63,608 nt of DNA, taken from NCBI RefSeq assembly GCF_001426685.1, contig NZ_LMFB01000032.1, positions 1-63,608 of the forward strand. Direction: 5' to 3'. The DNA comes from Rhizobium sp. Root483D2. Its GTDB lineage: Bacteria > Pseudomonadota > Alphaproteobacteria > Rhizobiales > Rhizobiaceae. The position numbers were made by a program, and so were the translations under genes. The notes under the pieces are model-generated. The model made no database searches and was not told the DNA's origin. It saw only the letters and a list, made by a program, of their open reading frames with translations. Every line of letters begins with the position of its first letter. The stretch's first letter is position 1. Of the stretch, positions 44,417-54,977 are shown piece by piece.

Positions 44417-47080
44417 TCAAGCCGCCGCCTTTCGGGATTTTGCCAGCCGCTCGACGGCTTGTTCCAACGGTCTCTGCCCGTCGCAATAGTCTTGCCAGGC
44501 GGTGCTCTTCTTTAACAACTCGGGCACGGTGCGGATCGTGAACCGCTTGGGATCCAGGTCTGTTTTCACCTGGCTCCAGTTAAGCGGCATCGAAACTGTC
44601 GCACCGGGACGTGCGCGCGGCGACAAAGGCGCAACCGCCGTCGCCATGCGATCGTTGCGCAAATAGTCGAGAAAGATGCGGCCCTCGCGTTGGTTCTTCG
44701 CCATCTTGATCAGGTAGAGCTCCGGATTGTCGCGCGCCATATCCTGGCAAACATCGTGGGCGAAGCCCTTCGCCTCATCCCAGCTGAGTTTCTTGCCCTT
44801 CGGCACGGCCAACGGCGTGACGACATGCAGGCCTTTACCACCGGTGGTCTTGCAAAAGCTGACAAGCCCCAGGTCTTCGAGACGGTCACGGATTTCTCGT
44901 GCGGCCTCGACGACGGTGGAGAATTCAACATCTGGACCTGGATCGAGATCGAACACCAACCGCCCCGGAACTTCCGGCTGGTTAGGCTCGCAGTTCCAGG
45001 GATGAAGCTCGACGCCGCCGATCTGGGCGATTGCGGCCAAGCCTTCGACCCGGTCGATCTGCAGATACGGCTTCTTGTCCCCGAAGACGGTGACGAGCTC
45101 AAGCAGGTTGGATGTTCCGGGCATGGCATGGCGCTGGAAGAACTGCTCGCCGCCGATCCCATCTGGGGTGCGGATGATCGAGCACGGCCGCCCCTTGATA
45201 TGTTCGATCAACCACGAGCCGACGGCTTCATGATATTGCGCGAGATCGAGCTTGGTAACCGGTTCTTTGTCACCGGCATCTGGCCAAAGCGGCTTTTCCG
45301 GGCTGGAGATTATCACACCCATCACTTCCGCCTTCGCGCCCCTGCGAAACTTCCTGGGCGCCGGCTTGTCCGTATCCGGATCAGGCACCTCGTTTTCGAC
45401 CGGAGAGGCCGGCGTCTCGGCTTCGACCTCGTCGGCCGGCTTGTCTTCGCGTAAGCCTTTGAACGCCGCCTGTCGGACCTGGCCGTCACCTGTCCACCCA
45501 GCGAACTCGATTTCGGCGACCAATTCGGGTTTGAGCCAGACTATGTCGGACGATTTCTTCGGCGCACCGATGCCAGTGAAGGGTGACTTCGAGGTTTCCA
45601 TCTCGCGCAGCTTGGGCAAGAGCGTTTCGACAACCTTTGCGCCATATCCGGTACCGACCCGGCCAACATATACGAAGTGGTTGCCGCGATTGACGCCGAC
45701 GAGGAGTGAGCGGAAATTGCCATTGGTCGTGGCATAGGCACCTATGACCACTTCATGCCCAGCACGGCATTTCGATTTCGCCCAGGTATCCGTGCGGCCG
45801 GACCGATAGGGTGCATCAGCCTGTTTCGAGACGATACCTTCCAGAGACAGGCGGCAAGCAGATTTCAGCACCGCATCGCCGCCCGTTTCGAAATGCTCAA
45901 CGAAGCGGAGCCTGGGATCGTCGCCAACGTCGGACAAGAATGCAGCGAGCCTGTACTTTCGCGCGGTGAGCGGCAATTCAAGCAGATCCTCGTCCCCAAT
46001 GAACAGGAGATCGAAGGCGAAAAAGACCAGGTCGTCCGTCTTGCCTTCCGACAGCGAAGCCTGCAGCGCAGCGAAATCGGGAGCGCCGTTTTCATCGAGG
46101 GCACAGATCTCACCATCGATGATGCAGTCGGGAAGCTTAGACGCCGACACAGCAATGGCAGACCATTTCGCCGTCCAGTCCAGGCCCTTGCGGGTCTTCA
46201 GGGTGACCTCACCGTTCTCGACCCGCATCTGGATGCGATAGCCATCGGACTTGATCTCGTGGATCCAGCCATGTGCAGTTGGCGGTCGCGCCAGGGTCTC
46301 GCAAAGCTGGGGAGCGACAAAGTCCGGCATCGAAGATTTCGCGCGTTTGGCGGCCGCCGGCTTCTTCGCTGACTTGGTGGCTGTCTTTGACCCGGCCTTG
46401 CGCTCTTCGGCGGCAAGACCATGATTGCTGTCCCACACCGCATCCGCTTCCACCGCGCCGCCTTGCAGCATGAACGGTTTGGGTTTTTTGCCTTTGCCGG
46501 ATGCGATAGCCTCCATCGTCCGGCCGGATGCAACCGATGTATGGTTCTCCTCAAGCACGGCTGCGCCGTTCTCCTCGACAGAATAATCGTCATGATGCTT
46601 GATCAGCAGCCAATTGGTGCGTTTGCCGCCATCGCGATCATGCCGCATGCGGACGAGCACGAAACTGCCATGTAGGCGATCGCCTTCAAGCGTGAACTTG
46701 AAATCACCCTTGGCGAGCGCCTCTTCCGGTGTCTTTTTTCCCTCCGGCTCCCAATAGCCTCGATCCCACAGCATAACTGTCCCGCCACCGTACTGACCTT
46801 TGGGGATTGTGCCTTCAAAATCTCCGTAGTCGAGCGGATGATCTTCCACTTCAACCGCGAGGCGCTTGTCGCCGGGATCGAGTGAGGGACCTCTTGTCAC
46901 CGCCCAGGACTTAAACACTCCGTCCAGCTCCAGCCGAAGATCGTAGTGAAGGCGCGTCGCGTCATGCTTCTGGATCACGAACCGACGACGGTCGGACGCA
47001 CTGACGTTCGCCTCTCCACTGGGCTCGGCGGTCTTTTTAAAATCGCGCTTGCCGCGGTACGTCAAGAGATTGTCGGCCAT
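44417..47080 (-). CDS. ligD: DNA ligase D, three-domain NHEJ ligase
   Basis: 887 residues in the order phosphoesterase, ligase, polymerase. Phosphoesterase (1-190): [36 protein letters not shown]. Ligase (~230-545): adenylated Lys in [10 protein letters not shown] near 280, [25 protein letters not shown]. Polymerase/primase (~590-880): the metal pair in [13 protein letters not shown] and [13 protein letters not shown]. It processes, fills and seals double-strand breaks held by Ku, which is encoded just across the divergent spacer. A Lys/Ala-rich linker separates the first two domains. The start at 47080 follows AGGA. Confidence 0.97.
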   Translation of the reverse strand: MADNLLTYRGKRDFKKTAEPSGEANVSASDRRRFVIQKHDATRLHYDLRLELDGVFKSWAVTRGPSLDPGDKRLAVEVEDHPLDYGDFEGTIPKGQYGGGTVMLWDRGYWEPEGKKTPEEALAKGDFKFTLEGDRLHGSFVLVRMRHDRDGGKRTNWLLIKHHDDYSVEENGAAVLEENHTSVASGRTMEAIASGKGKKPKPFMLQGGAVEADAVWDSNHGLAAEERKAGSKTATKSAKKPAAAKRAKSSMPDFVAPQLCETLARPPTAHGWIHEIKSDGYRIQMRVENGEVTLKTRKGLDWTAKWSAIAVSASKLPDCIIDGEICALDENGAPDFAALQASLSEGKTDDLVFFAFDLLFIGDEDLLELPLTARKYRLAAFLSDVGDDPRLRFVEHFETGGDAVLKSACRLSLEGIVSKQADAPYRSGRTDTWAKSKCRAGHEVVIGAYATTNGNFRSLLVGVNRGNHFVYVGRVGTGYGAKVVETLLPKLREMETSKSPFTGIGAPKKSSDIVWLKPELVAEIEFAGWTGDGQVRQAAFKGLREDKPADEVEAETPASPVENEVPDPDTDKPAPRKFRRGAKAEVMGVIISSPEKPLWPDAGDKEPVTKLDLAQYHEAVGSWLIEHIKGRPCSIIRTPDGIGGEQFFQRHAMPGTSNLLELVTVFGDKKPYLQIDRVEGLAAIAQIGGVELHPWNCEPNQPEVPGRLVFDLDPGPDVEFSTVVEAAREIRDRLEDLGLVSFCKTTGGKGLHVVTPLAVPKGKKLSWDEAKGFAHDVCQDMARDNPELYLIKMAKNQREGRIFLDYLRNDRMATAVAPLSPRARPGATVSMPLNWSQVKTDLDPKRFTIRTVPELLKKSTAWQDYCDGQRPLEQAVERLAKSRKAAA

Positions 47081-47137
47081 GGTTTATAATCCTGACGCAA
47101 GAGAAACGGGGCCGATCTCAAGTCGGCCCTTAAACTG

Positions 47138-47446
47138 CTATTTGCCCGAAACGCGGACCGCTCCGGCATCTCCGAAGCTTCGTTGGACGGCGGCGACCTG
47201 ATCAGCGGCGATATCCGCAGAGACCTCGATCTCGCCTTCAAATGCCCCATCTTGGCGAGCGCCGCCTTCATGCGAGGCATCACCACCGGATGGCTTGGAG
47301 CCGGCGGTATTTTCACGACTTGCGGACTGGACGAAAATGTCGGGCCTTGAAATACCGTGTTGCTGAACAAGGTGTTCGACGGCGAGATCAGCTGCCGCAC
47401 GTGTTTCGAACGTTGCTCGTATTGTTGTAGTGCTGTCGTCTGCCAT
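47138..47446 (-). CDS. Small YflT-like alpha/beta protein
   Basis: 102 residues. TTIRATFETRAAADLAVEHL at the start and EVSADIAADQVAAVQRSFGD at the end look like two beta-alpha units of a ferredoxin-like fold, as in the heat-stress YflT/general stress protein 17M family. They are joined by a disordered Gly/Ser-rich middle. ATG 47446 follows AAGGACAAG. It is first in the ligD operon, 57 bases ahead of ligD. The function is unknown. Confidence 0.7.
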   Translation of the reverse strand: MADDSTTTIRATFETRAAADLAVEHLVQQHGISRPDIFVQSASRENTAGSKPSGGDASHEGGARQDGAFEGEIEVSADIAADQVAAVQRSFGDAGAVRVSGK

Positions 47447-47607
47447 GGCAACTTGTCCTTTATGTTCTATCACCCATTCAAACGCTGTTGGTCCCCCAGT
47501 GGTTTCATTGCCATACTGTTCGGCGACTGGTTTTTCTGCGATTGCACTGAAACCTCAACATTGACCCTTCGCCCTGAATGACGATGATCCATCCCAACGA
47601 AAACGCC

Positions 47608-47632
47608 GGAACTAACTAGGCGGCGTTGAGTT
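47608..47632 (+). promoter_or_regulatory. EcfG-type promoter ahead of ku
   Basis: GGAAC (47608-47612), 16 bases, then AGTT (47629-47632), 29 bases before the ku start. It fits the GGAAC-N16/17-(C)GTT pattern of the alphaproteobacterial general-stress sigma factor. A ku pair under RpoE2 is reported in Sinorhizobium meliloti. Confidence 0.5.
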
Positions 47633-47661
47633 TCCTCCGGAACGGACTTAAAGGGACGGAA

Positions 47662-48549
47662 ATGGCTGCACATCGCGCTCAGTGGAAAGGTCACCTGAAG
47701 ATTGGTGAAATCAGTTGTGCCGTGGGCCTCTACACGGCAGCCTCGACATCCGAGCGGATCAGCTTCCATATGATCAACCAGAGCACCGGAAACCGCCTGA
47801 AACGCGAGTTCATCGACAGTGAGACCGAGGAAGTCGTGGACCGCGACCAACAGGTGAAGGGCTTCGAGACCGGCAACGGTGATTACATCGTGATTGATCC
47901 CGATGAAGTGGCAGCGGTTGTCCCTGACTCTGACAAAATGTTGGAAGCCGAAGCATTCGTCCCCTGCGGTAAGATCGACGACATCTATTTTGATAAGCCC
48001 TACTATCTGGTCCCGGTAGACGAAGCCGATCATGACGCTTTCACCAGCATCCGGGATGCCCTGATCAAGACCAGTGCCACGGCGATTGCTCGCACTGTGC
48101 TCTTCCGCCGTATGCGAACTGTCCTCATCCGGGCGCACGGCAAGGGCATGATCGCAACGACCCTCAATTACGATTACGAAGTCCGCTCTTCCGATGAAAT
48201 CTTTAAAGAGGTGGCGAAGGTCAAGATCGAAGCCGAGATGCTCGATCTGGCCAAGCACATCATCACTACCAAGAAGGGCGAGTTCGACCCCGCGAAATTC
48301 GATGATCGCTACGAGGATGCCCTCGCCGCGCTGGTGAAGGCGAAGGCGGAGGGCAAGACTCTGCCGAAGCCCAAGCCCATCAAGGTTTCCAGGCCGAACG
48401 ACCTACTCAAGGCTCTGCGCGAGAGCGCCGGTATGGATAAGCTGGCGGCAAGCAAGCCGAAGGCCGCCAATGCCAATTCGGGCAAGAAGGCCACAGCTTC
48501 CAAATCCACCAAAAGCCGGGCGAAACCCGCACAAAAGAAGGCGAGCTGA
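47662..48549 (+). CDS. ku: Ku protein, first of a tandem pair
   Basis: 295 residues. The bacterial Ku core is residues 1-250: WKGHLKIGEISCAVGLYTAA at the N-terminus, ISFHMINQSTGNRLKREFID, VKGFETGNGDYIVIDPDEV near 70, and the dimerising segment AIARTVLFRRMRTVLIRAHG. The Lys-rich tail (KKATASKSTKSRAKPAQKK) is like the DNA-binding/LigD-recruiting extensions of other bacterial Ku. It caps broken DNA ends. ATG 47662 is chosen because AAGGGACGG precedes it. It is three bases from the next ku, so they may be translated together and form heterodimers. Confidence 0.95.
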   Translation: MAAHRAQWKGHLKIGEISCAVGLYTAASTSERISFHMINQSTGNRLKREFIDSETEEVVDRDQQVKGFETGNGDYIVIDPDEVAAVVPDSDKMLEAEAFVPCGKIDDIYFDKPYYLVPVDEADHDAFTSIRDALIKTSATAIARTVLFRRMRTVLIRAHGKGMIATTLNYDYEVRSSDEIFKEVAKVKIEAEMLDLAKHIITTKKGEFDPAKFDDRYEDALAALVKAKAEGKTLPKPKPIKVSRPNDLLKALRESAGMDKLAASKPKAANANSGKKATASKSTKSRAKPAQKKAS

Positions 48550-48552
48550 TCG

Positions 48553-49374
48553 ATGGCACCGCGCCGCCCATATTGGAGAGGCTACCTCAAGCTCTCGCTC
48601 GTCACCTGCCCTGTGGTAATGACCCCAGCCACTTATGACTCCGAAAAAGTCCGCTTTCATACGCTGAACAAAGATACCGGGAACCGGGTGGTCTCCCAGT
48701 ACGTGGATAGCGTGACCGGCAAGCCCGTCGATGATGAACACGAAGCAAAGGGCTACGAGCGCGGTGAGAACGATTATGTGCTCCTGACCGACGAGGATCT
48801 GGACTCCGTCGAATTGGAGACGGTCCGGACAATTGACATCGAAAAGTTCGTTCCGCGTGGCAGCATCGAATGGATCTATCTCGAAACCCCGTACTATCTT
48901 ACCGCAAACGACAAAATGGGCGACGAAGCTTTCGCGGTCATACGGCAAGCTATGGCGGCAGAGGATGTCGTCGGCATATCTCGCGTTGTCCTCAGTCGTC
49001 GGGAACGGGCGGTCGTGCTGGAGGCGCGCGGCGAAGGCATCGTCGTCTGGACCCTTCGCTTCGGAGATGAAGTGCGGCCGGAAAGCGAATATTTTACAGG
49101 CATAGATAAAAAGTCAGATCCTAAAGGCGTTTCCGCACTTGAGGCAGTGATTAAAAAACGGCTGAAGGACTGGTCGCCGGAAATGGCGTCCGACCCGATC
49201 CAGGAAAGCTTGCTGAAGCTGATAGCGGATAAGAAGAAATCCAAAAAGCCGTCGAAGGCCATGACTGCGAAATCCAAGAAGAATGATGACGAGGAAAAGA
49301 GCAACGTTGTGAACATTATGGACGCATTGAAGAAGTCGGTTGCAAAGGAGCTGAAATCCCGCAAAACCGGGTAA
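48553..49374 (+). CDS. ku: Ku protein, second of a tandem pair
   Basis: 273 residues. WRGYLKLSLVTCPVVMTPAT, VRFHTLNKDTGNRVVSQYVD, AKGYERGENDYVLLTDEDL and GISRVVLSRRERAVVLEARG define the Ku core. A shorter basic tail ends in AKELKSRKTG. It is clearly diverged from its neighbour rather than a recent copy. Tandem ku genes are known in rhizobia, where both partners are needed together in the S. meliloti ku3-ku4 case. A piece of a related third ku lies at 56.4 kb. Confidence 0.95.
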   Translation: MAPRRPYWRGYLKLSLVTCPVVMTPATYDSEKVRFHTLNKDTGNRVVSQYVDSVTGKPVDDEHEAKGYERGENDYVLLTDEDLDSVELETVRTIDIEKFVPRGSIEWIYLETPYYLTANDKMGDEAFAVIRQAMAAEDVVGISRVVLSRRERAVVLEARGEGIVVWTLRFGDEVRPESEYFTGIDKKSDPKGVSALEAVIKKRLKDWSPEMASDPIQESLLKLIADKKKSKKPSKAMTAKSKKNDDEEKSNVVNIMDALKKSVAKELKSRKTG

Positions 49375-49511
49375 CCTCTTTTGCCGCATACCGACTTGAT
49401 AAGCGCCTAAACCAGTCCCCGAGAAGGATGAGAATGCGAGTTTCTGTGTCTGCCGCTAGCCGGCGAAACGGAGCTTCCACCAACCCAAGCTCTCGTTAGC
49501 AGGAGGCAAGT

Positions 49512-49751
49512 ATGCCGATCTTTTTTTTTAGGAGCCCGTATGACCTCGCCGCACCAAGTTCTGATGATGAAATTGAATTTGACGATCTAGAGCAGGCCAT
49601 TGGGCAGGCCCGTGTTGCCATCTGTGAGTTGGCGTTAGATTTTCTCCCCATCAGTCCTGTCAATATGATTGCTATCGAAATTCAAGATGCTGAAGGAATA
49701 ACTCGGGCCGACGTGCGCTTAAGTCTTGACGTCTTCCGCCGCTCGTCCTGA
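49512..49751 (+). CDS. DUF6894-type small protein
   Basis: 79 residues. The opening PIFFFRSPYDLAAPSSDDEI and the middle LEQAIGQARVAICELALD with IAIEIQDAEG follow the short DUF6894 family found almost only in Rhizobiales. It starts right after AGGAGGCAAGT. The function is unknown. It lies alone downstream of the ku pair. Confidence 0.75.
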   Translation: MPIFFFRSPYDLAAPSSDDEIEFDDLEQAIGQARVAICELALDFLPISPVNMIAIEIQDAEGITRADVRLSLDVFRRSS

Positions 49752-50264
49752 CAATTTGAAGATTCACCTCCCGTACAACCGCAGCAGGGAGCCGTACTTT
49801 CGCCGGTGCGGCCGAAAACGTGGATTGAACCCTCCGGCACCCTCTACGAGGGAACTTGATCCACTTTAGTGATGGTTGATATTGAAAATCCGTAGATCGC
49901 CAACGTTCCGGGAGAAGAGGCTGGCTGTTTAGATTAGCGCGGAAGCCCTTCCGTTCCCGGATCTATTGTCCGCATGAAAGAACCTTGCCCTCAAGCCTCC
50001 CTTCGAGGGCACTGGATGCACTCGAGAAGTCTGCAGCTGTCGGATTGAAGGCGGAGTTAGGACAGCTGCGGATATCTTTCTCATGCCGTTCAGGGCTTTT
50101 CAGCGGCTATCGCGGCTGATAGTTCATTATTTGTTCTTATCCTCCAAATGAGTCAATGCTGATTCGGCGGTAGGCAGGGCGCGGATGGCGGAATGGGACG
50201 CGCAAGCGACGGGCATCCAAACCAAAACAGCCAGAACAGACAGGCACTTATCGGGGATCACAGC
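49752..50264. other. 513-base spacer before the helicase
   Basis: No gene is supported. One rightward stretch near 50015-50075 reads ALDALEKSAAVGLKAELGQL with no start codon or domain, which may be debris. Small GC-rich repeats (CCTCTACGAGG near 49840) could end the DUF6894 transcript. Confidence 0.5.
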
Positions 50265-52331
50265 ATGACGGTTGCCTATCTGGAAAAACTGAACGAGCAG
50301 CAGCGGCAGGCTGTGGAACACGGCGTTGGACTGGCAGACGGACAGAGGGCGGGACCTTTGCTGATTATCGCCGGCGCCGGATCCGGCAAGACCAACACGC
50401 TGGCTCACCGGGTCGCGCATCTGATAGTCAACGGCGCCGATCCGCGCCGCATCCTGCTGATGACGTTTTCACGGCGTGCCGCGTCAGAGATGTCGCGGCG
50501 TGTCGAGCGTATATGCGATCAGGTGCTTGGCGCCAATTCCGGGGTTCTCACCGACGCGCTTGCCTGGTCCGGCACGTTCCACGGGATCGGGGCGCGGTTG
50601 CTGCGGATCTATGCCGAACAAATTGGTCTGAACGTGGATTTTACCATTCATGATCGCGAGGACAGTGCGGACCTGATGAACCTTGCCCGTCACGAGCTTG
50701 GATTTTCCAAGACCGAAATCCGCTTTCCAACTAAGGGGACCTGCCTGTCGATCTATTCGCGTGCGGTCAATTCGCAGACGCCATTGAACGAGATCCTGCG
50801 CCAGCACTATCCTTGGGTGGCAACCTGGGAAGAGCAGCTGAAACAACTATTTGCCGCTTACGTCGAGGCCAAGCAGGTCCAGAACGTGCTCGATTACGAC
50901 GATCTTCTGCTTTACTGGGCCCAGATGGTCAGCGATCCCGATCTTGCCGATGATATCGGCAATCGCTTTGACCATGTGATGGTTGACGAATACCAGGATA
51001 CCAACAGGCTACAGGCCTCGGTGCTGATGGCGCTCAAACCCGGCGGTGGCGGTTTGACGGTCGTCGGCGATGATGCGCAGTCGATCTATTCGTTTCGCGC
51101 GGCGACGATCCGCAACATCCTCGATTTCCCATCATCCTTCAGCCCGGCCGCCGATATCATCACGCTCGACCGTAATTACCGCTCGACCCAGCCGATCCTG
51201 GCTGCGGCAAACGGCGTCATCGATCTTGCCCGCGAGCGCTTCACCAAGAACCTGTGGACCGAGCGGCAATCGCTGGAGCCGCCGAAGCTCGTCACCGTCA
51301 AGGATGAAACGGAGCAGGCAAACTTCATCGCCGACCAAGTGCTCGCCAATCGCGAGAGCGGCATCACGCTGAAGCAACAGGCCGTGCTGTTCCGCACGTC
51401 CAGTCACAGCGGTCCGCTCGAGGTCGAACTCACCCGCCGCAACATTCCCTTCGTCAAGTTCGGCGGCCTAAAATTTCTCGACAGCGCCCATGTCAAGGAC
51501 ATGCTGGCGGTGCTGCGGTTCGCCCAGAACCCCCGCGACCGCGTTGCCGGCTTCCGGCTGCTGCAGATGTTGCCGGGCATTGGGCCGAAGACGGCCGGCA
51601 ACATTCTTGAGACGATGGCAGCCGACCCGGAGCCGCTGCTGGCCCTTGCCGAAATCCCGTCACCGCCCAAGACCGGCGAGGATTGGACATCCTTCGTCCA
51701 GTTGCTCGCTAATCTGCGCAAGACCGAATATGGCTGGCCTTCGGATATCGGGCAAGCACGCATTTGGTATGAGCCGTATCTCGATCGGATCCATGAGGAT
51801 GCTGACACCCGCAAGGCTGATCTGCTGCAACTCGAGCAGATCGCTAGCGGCTATCCCTCGCGCGAGCGCTTCCTGACAGAACTAACGCTTGATCCGCCTG
51901 ATGCCACCAGCGATCAGGCCGGTGTGCCGCTGCTCGACGAGGACTATCTGATCCTGTCGACCATTCATTCGGCAAAAGGTCAGGAATGGCGGGCGGTCTT
52001 CATGCTCAATGTGGTGGATGGTTGCATTCCCTCAGATTTGGGAACTGGGACCAGCCAAGAACTCGAAGAAGAGCGCCGGCTGCTTTACGTCGCCATGACA
52101 CGCGCCAGGGACAGCTTGGCGCTGGTCACACCGCAGCGGTTTTTTACCCACGGGCAGAACGCTCAAGGGGATCGGCACGTTTATGCGGCGAGGACGCGGT
52201 TCATTCCTACCACGCTGCTGCAATTTTTCGAGACCACAACCTGGCTGAAGGTCTCGGCAGCAGCTTCCGAGCGAAGTGCTGAGCAGATCCGTATCGATGT
52301 CGGCGCCCGTATGCGAGCCATGTGGAAATAG
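50265..52331 (+). CDS. UvrD/Rep-type superfamily 1A DNA helicase
   Basis: 688 residues. Motifs appear in order: Q-motif LNEQQRQAVEH, Walker A IAGAGSGKTNTLAHR near 38, motif Ia LMTFSRRAASEM, Walker B VMVDEYQDTNRLQ near 240, motif III VGDDAQSIYSFRAA, motif IV LDRNYRSTQPIL, motif V STIHSAKGQEWRAVFML near 565, motif VI RRLLYVAMTRARD. It is a 3'-5' translocase of the UvrD/PcrA class, slightly shorter than UvrD and without its C-terminal Tudor-like tail. It is chosen from ATG 50265. Its place beside ku/ligD suggests a helper in break repair, additional to the housekeeping UvrD. Confidence 0.92.
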   Translation: MTVAYLEKLNEQQRQAVEHGVGLADGQRAGPLLIIAGAGSGKTNTLAHRVAHLIVNGADPRRILLMTFSRRAASEMSRRVERICDQVLGANSGVLTDALAWSGTFHGIGARLLRIYAEQIGLNVDFTIHDREDSADLMNLARHELGFSKTEIRFPTKGTCLSIYSRAVNSQTPLNEILRQHYPWVATWEEQLKQLFAAYVEAKQVQNVLDYDDLLLYWAQMVSDPDLADDIGNRFDHVMVDEYQDTNRLQASVLMALKPGGGGLTVVGDDAQSIYSFRAATIRNILDFPSSFSPAADIITLDRNYRSTQPILAAANGVIDLARERFTKNLWTERQSLEPPKLVTVKDETEQANFIADQVLANRESGITLKQQAVLFRTSSHSGPLEVELTRRNIPFVKFGGLKFLDSAHVKDMLAVLRFAQNPRDRVAGFRLLQMLPGIGPKTAGNILETMAADPEPLLALAEIPSPPKTGEDWTSFVQLLANLRKTEYGWPSDIGQARIWYEPYLDRIHEDADTRKADLLQLEQIASGYPSRERFLTELTLDPPDATSDQAGVPLLDEDYLILSTIHSAKGQEWRAVFMLNVVDGCIPSDLGTGTSQELEEERRLLYVAMTRARDSLALVTPQRFFTHGQNAQGDRHVYAARTRFIPTTLLQFFETTTWLKVSAAASERSAEQIRIDVGARMRAMWK

Positions 52332-52341
52332 GAGAGGATCG

Positions 52342-52570
52342 ATGTGCAAAATCTACGATGTGACCACCACCCGTGCCGGTTCTCCAGTTCAAAAAGGCCC
52401 TTGGAGATCTCGCCGGCTGGAACAAAGCGAGCTTCGATATTTACCCGGTCTATCAGGCAACAATTATCCGCATCGCAGAGGATGGTCAGCGGGAGATTGC
52501 ACAGGCCACCTGGGGCATGCCGTCAACGCCTGCCTTTGTGAAGAATTACGGGCGTCACCGCGTTTTTGAC
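52342..52570 (+). pseudogene. SRAP/YedK (SOS response-associated peptidase) pseudogene
   Basis: It starts with MCKIYDVTTT, the SRAP N-terminus carrying the Cys2 that bonds to abasic DNA. After a +1 shift near 52375 it continues as ALGDLAGWNKASFDIYPVYQ, then IAEDGQREIAQATWGMPSTP and AFVKN. The remaining ~150 residues are gone and the sequence becomes unlike SRAP after about 52560. HMCES/YedK family proteins shield abasic sites, so this is a broken repair gene directly after the helicase. Confidence 0.78.
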
Positions 52571-52830
52571 CACTTCGCTAAACGAGATCTTCTCTCCCCT
52601 CCATCAGGTGGCCATCTTCGTCGCAAGAATGGCGCACCGCATGATGATAACCAACTACGGTCAACCCCTTCGATCCTATTGGCCGAGATCGGTTATTCAA
52701 GCCGGGCGGTGACGAGTGCAACAATGGCCACCCAAACCCCACGTCTAATTTCAAAGCGTTCAATACGCTGGATTGCACCAGCAAATTGACCATGGAACTA
52801 TCTTAGCAATTTTGGGTTCAGCAGCCATCA

Positions 52831-53277
52831 CAAGTCTATTTCGCGGAGCAGAAAATCATCGAAACACTTCCAAAAATGGAAGAAGCAGCGACGAGCGTCC
52901 AGCTCAAGGACGCCTTTACCAAGCATCTGGCCGAAACCGAGGTTCATGTTGCGCGCCCCGAACAGGTGTTCGAGATCATCGGCGAGAAGCCCGAGGCCAA
53001 GACCTGCGACGCCATTCTCGGGATCACAGACGGGGGTGCCGACATCATGGAAGAATACGAAGGGTCCCCTGCCCTCGACGCCGGACTTCTGGCGGCAGCG
53101 CAGGCGGCAGAGCATTACGAGATGTCGCGCTACGGCACCCTTCGCACATGGGCTTCGGAACTCGGACTGACCGATGCCGCCGGGCTGCTTCAGCCCACAC
53201 TCGACGAAGAGCAGGCGACAGACCTGGCTTTGACGTCGATTGCGACAACCGTCGTCAATCAGAAGGCTGAAGGCTGA
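52831..53277 (+). pseudogene. DUF892 (YciE/YciF ferritin-like) gene without its 5' end
   Basis: The similarity begins at QVYFAEQKIIETLPKMEEAA and runs through SVQLKDAFTKHLAETEVHV, IGEKPEAKTCDAILGI, SPALDAGLLAAAQAAEHYEM to the normal end. Some 10-15 N-terminal residues with the start codon are missing. A TAG stands in frame at 52804, and the first ATG (52876) would drop part of helix one. The gene may still be translated from 52876 (133 residues), but loss of the first helix in a four-helix bundle argues for a dead gene. DUF892 proteins are stress-induced and ferritin-like. Confidence 0.7.
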
Positions 53278-53287
53278 ACAATTAAGT

Positions 53288-53316
53288 CTGGATCCGGGGC
53301 AGACCTGCGGATCCAG
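53288..53316. terminator. Hairpin after the DUF892 gene
   Basis: CTGGATCC (53288-53295) pairs perfectly with GGATCCAG (53309-53316), 11 bases after the DUF892 stop. There is no poly-U, so termination would be weak or Rho-assisted. Confidence 0.4.
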
Positions 53317-53344
53317 CAAATCAGGACGGTCGAGGAGCCATACC

Positions 53345-53791
53345 ATGTCGAACGCAACCAACGATCAGAAGCACGTCGGTCCTACCGATGCGACCAGCCC
53401 GACGGAGTTCGGACAATCTGTCGAGAGCAAAGCGCAGAGGGACGACGCCGTCACGACGGGTGGCTTTGAGCGTGAGCGACTGAATGTCTATCGGCTCGAG
53501 CCGATTGCCGAGCCAAACGACCCACGATGGGACAATTCTCCCCACCAGGGAGTGGTTGTTGTCGCCGCACGCACTTCAGGAGATGCCCGTATCGTTGCTG
53601 CAGAGCGCGAACTTGATTTCATGGAAATCGACGCCGCCCCGGCCGAAGATGTTACGACCAGCAATGCCAGCGCGTTTCGTTCGGAAAAGCTCTATACCGT
53701 CATTGAAATCGATCGCGCTCGGTTGGACCTCACACGCGGCGTGCTCGAAGGCGAGATTTCGGTAGCGACGATTAAGCCCGTTCAGCTCTAA
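53345..53791 (+). CDS. Hypothetical protein
   Basis: 148 residues, acidic and soluble, no signal peptide. A disordered N-terminus (TSPTEFGQSVESKAQRDD) is followed by a compact part with LNVYRLEPIAEPNDPRWDNS, then VVVVAARTSGDARIVAAERE and LYTVIEIDRARLDLTRGVLE. The latter resembles small rhizobial proteins annotated only as hypothetical. ATG 53345 follows GAGGAG. The surrounding stress genes suggest a similar role. Confidence 0.65.
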   Translation: MSNATNDQKHVGPTDATSPTEFGQSVESKAQRDDAVTTGGFERERLNVYRLEPIAEPNDPRWDNSPHQGVVVVAARTSGDARIVAAERELDFMEIDAAPAEDVTTSNASAFRSEKLYTVIEIDRARLDLTRGVLEGEISVATIKPVQL

Positions 53792-53948
53792 GAATGCCGG
53801 CCGCAGGTAACCGACTATCGATACGGCGATCAAATCACAGCCGACTTTTTTCTACCGCCGTGACGGATGATCTTTACAGCTTGCTCAACAGCCTGCCGTT
53901 ACGCTGAAGCAGCGACAGCCGAAATTTCACCGAGTTGGATCACTAATC

Positions 53949-53973
53949 GGAACATGTGCACAACCAGTGAGTT
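53949..53973 (+). promoter_or_regulatory. EcfG-type promoter
   Basis: GGAAC (53949-53953), 16 bases, AGTT (53970-53973), 55 bases before the start at 54029. It has the same pattern as the ku site. Confidence 0.45.
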
Positions 53974-54028
53974 AGAGCAAATCCAACTGGCCGCCTTCTT
54001 AAGGAGCAATCCGGTGACTACCAAGTGA

Positions 54029-54603
<575 letters not shown>

Positions 54604-54977
54604 AGGCATAGGCCCTGGGCGTGTTGATCTCGCAATTCTCTGCGGTGAAATATCACCAATCGCTTCAGGGAGTTCCAAGATGTGGCCACGTGACAAAGCC
54701 GCTCCATAAGTCAGGTCATTGGGATAGGTCGTCTCTACACGGCCGTTATACGTGGTGTGTCATCGAGGAGATCCGTCGGCAACGGAAAGCGCCCAGACTA
54801 TCAACGACACCATGCGCAAGATGGAAGTCGACATCGACGATCAGCCTGAGGCCAAACGGCAGGACGGGCTGAACCAGAGCCAAGCTTCAAGCGCAAATGG
54901 ATCGTGATCAATTGATGAATTCACCGGCGGCCTGTTTAAAGGCGCAGCCCGCTCCATAAAAAAGAGGACCCGACACA
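54604..54977. other. 374-base spacer
   Basis: No supported gene. From 54812 a short rightward frame reads MRKMEVDIDDQPEAKRQDGL and ends at ~54907. It is hydrophilic, has no ribosome binding site, and is probably the tail of a lost gene. Confidence 0.4.

Noticed and set aside
47662..49374. Recent tandem duplication of ku
   Set aside because: The two Ku proteins differ throughout, including N-terminus and tail, so they are old paralogues rather than a recent duplicate.
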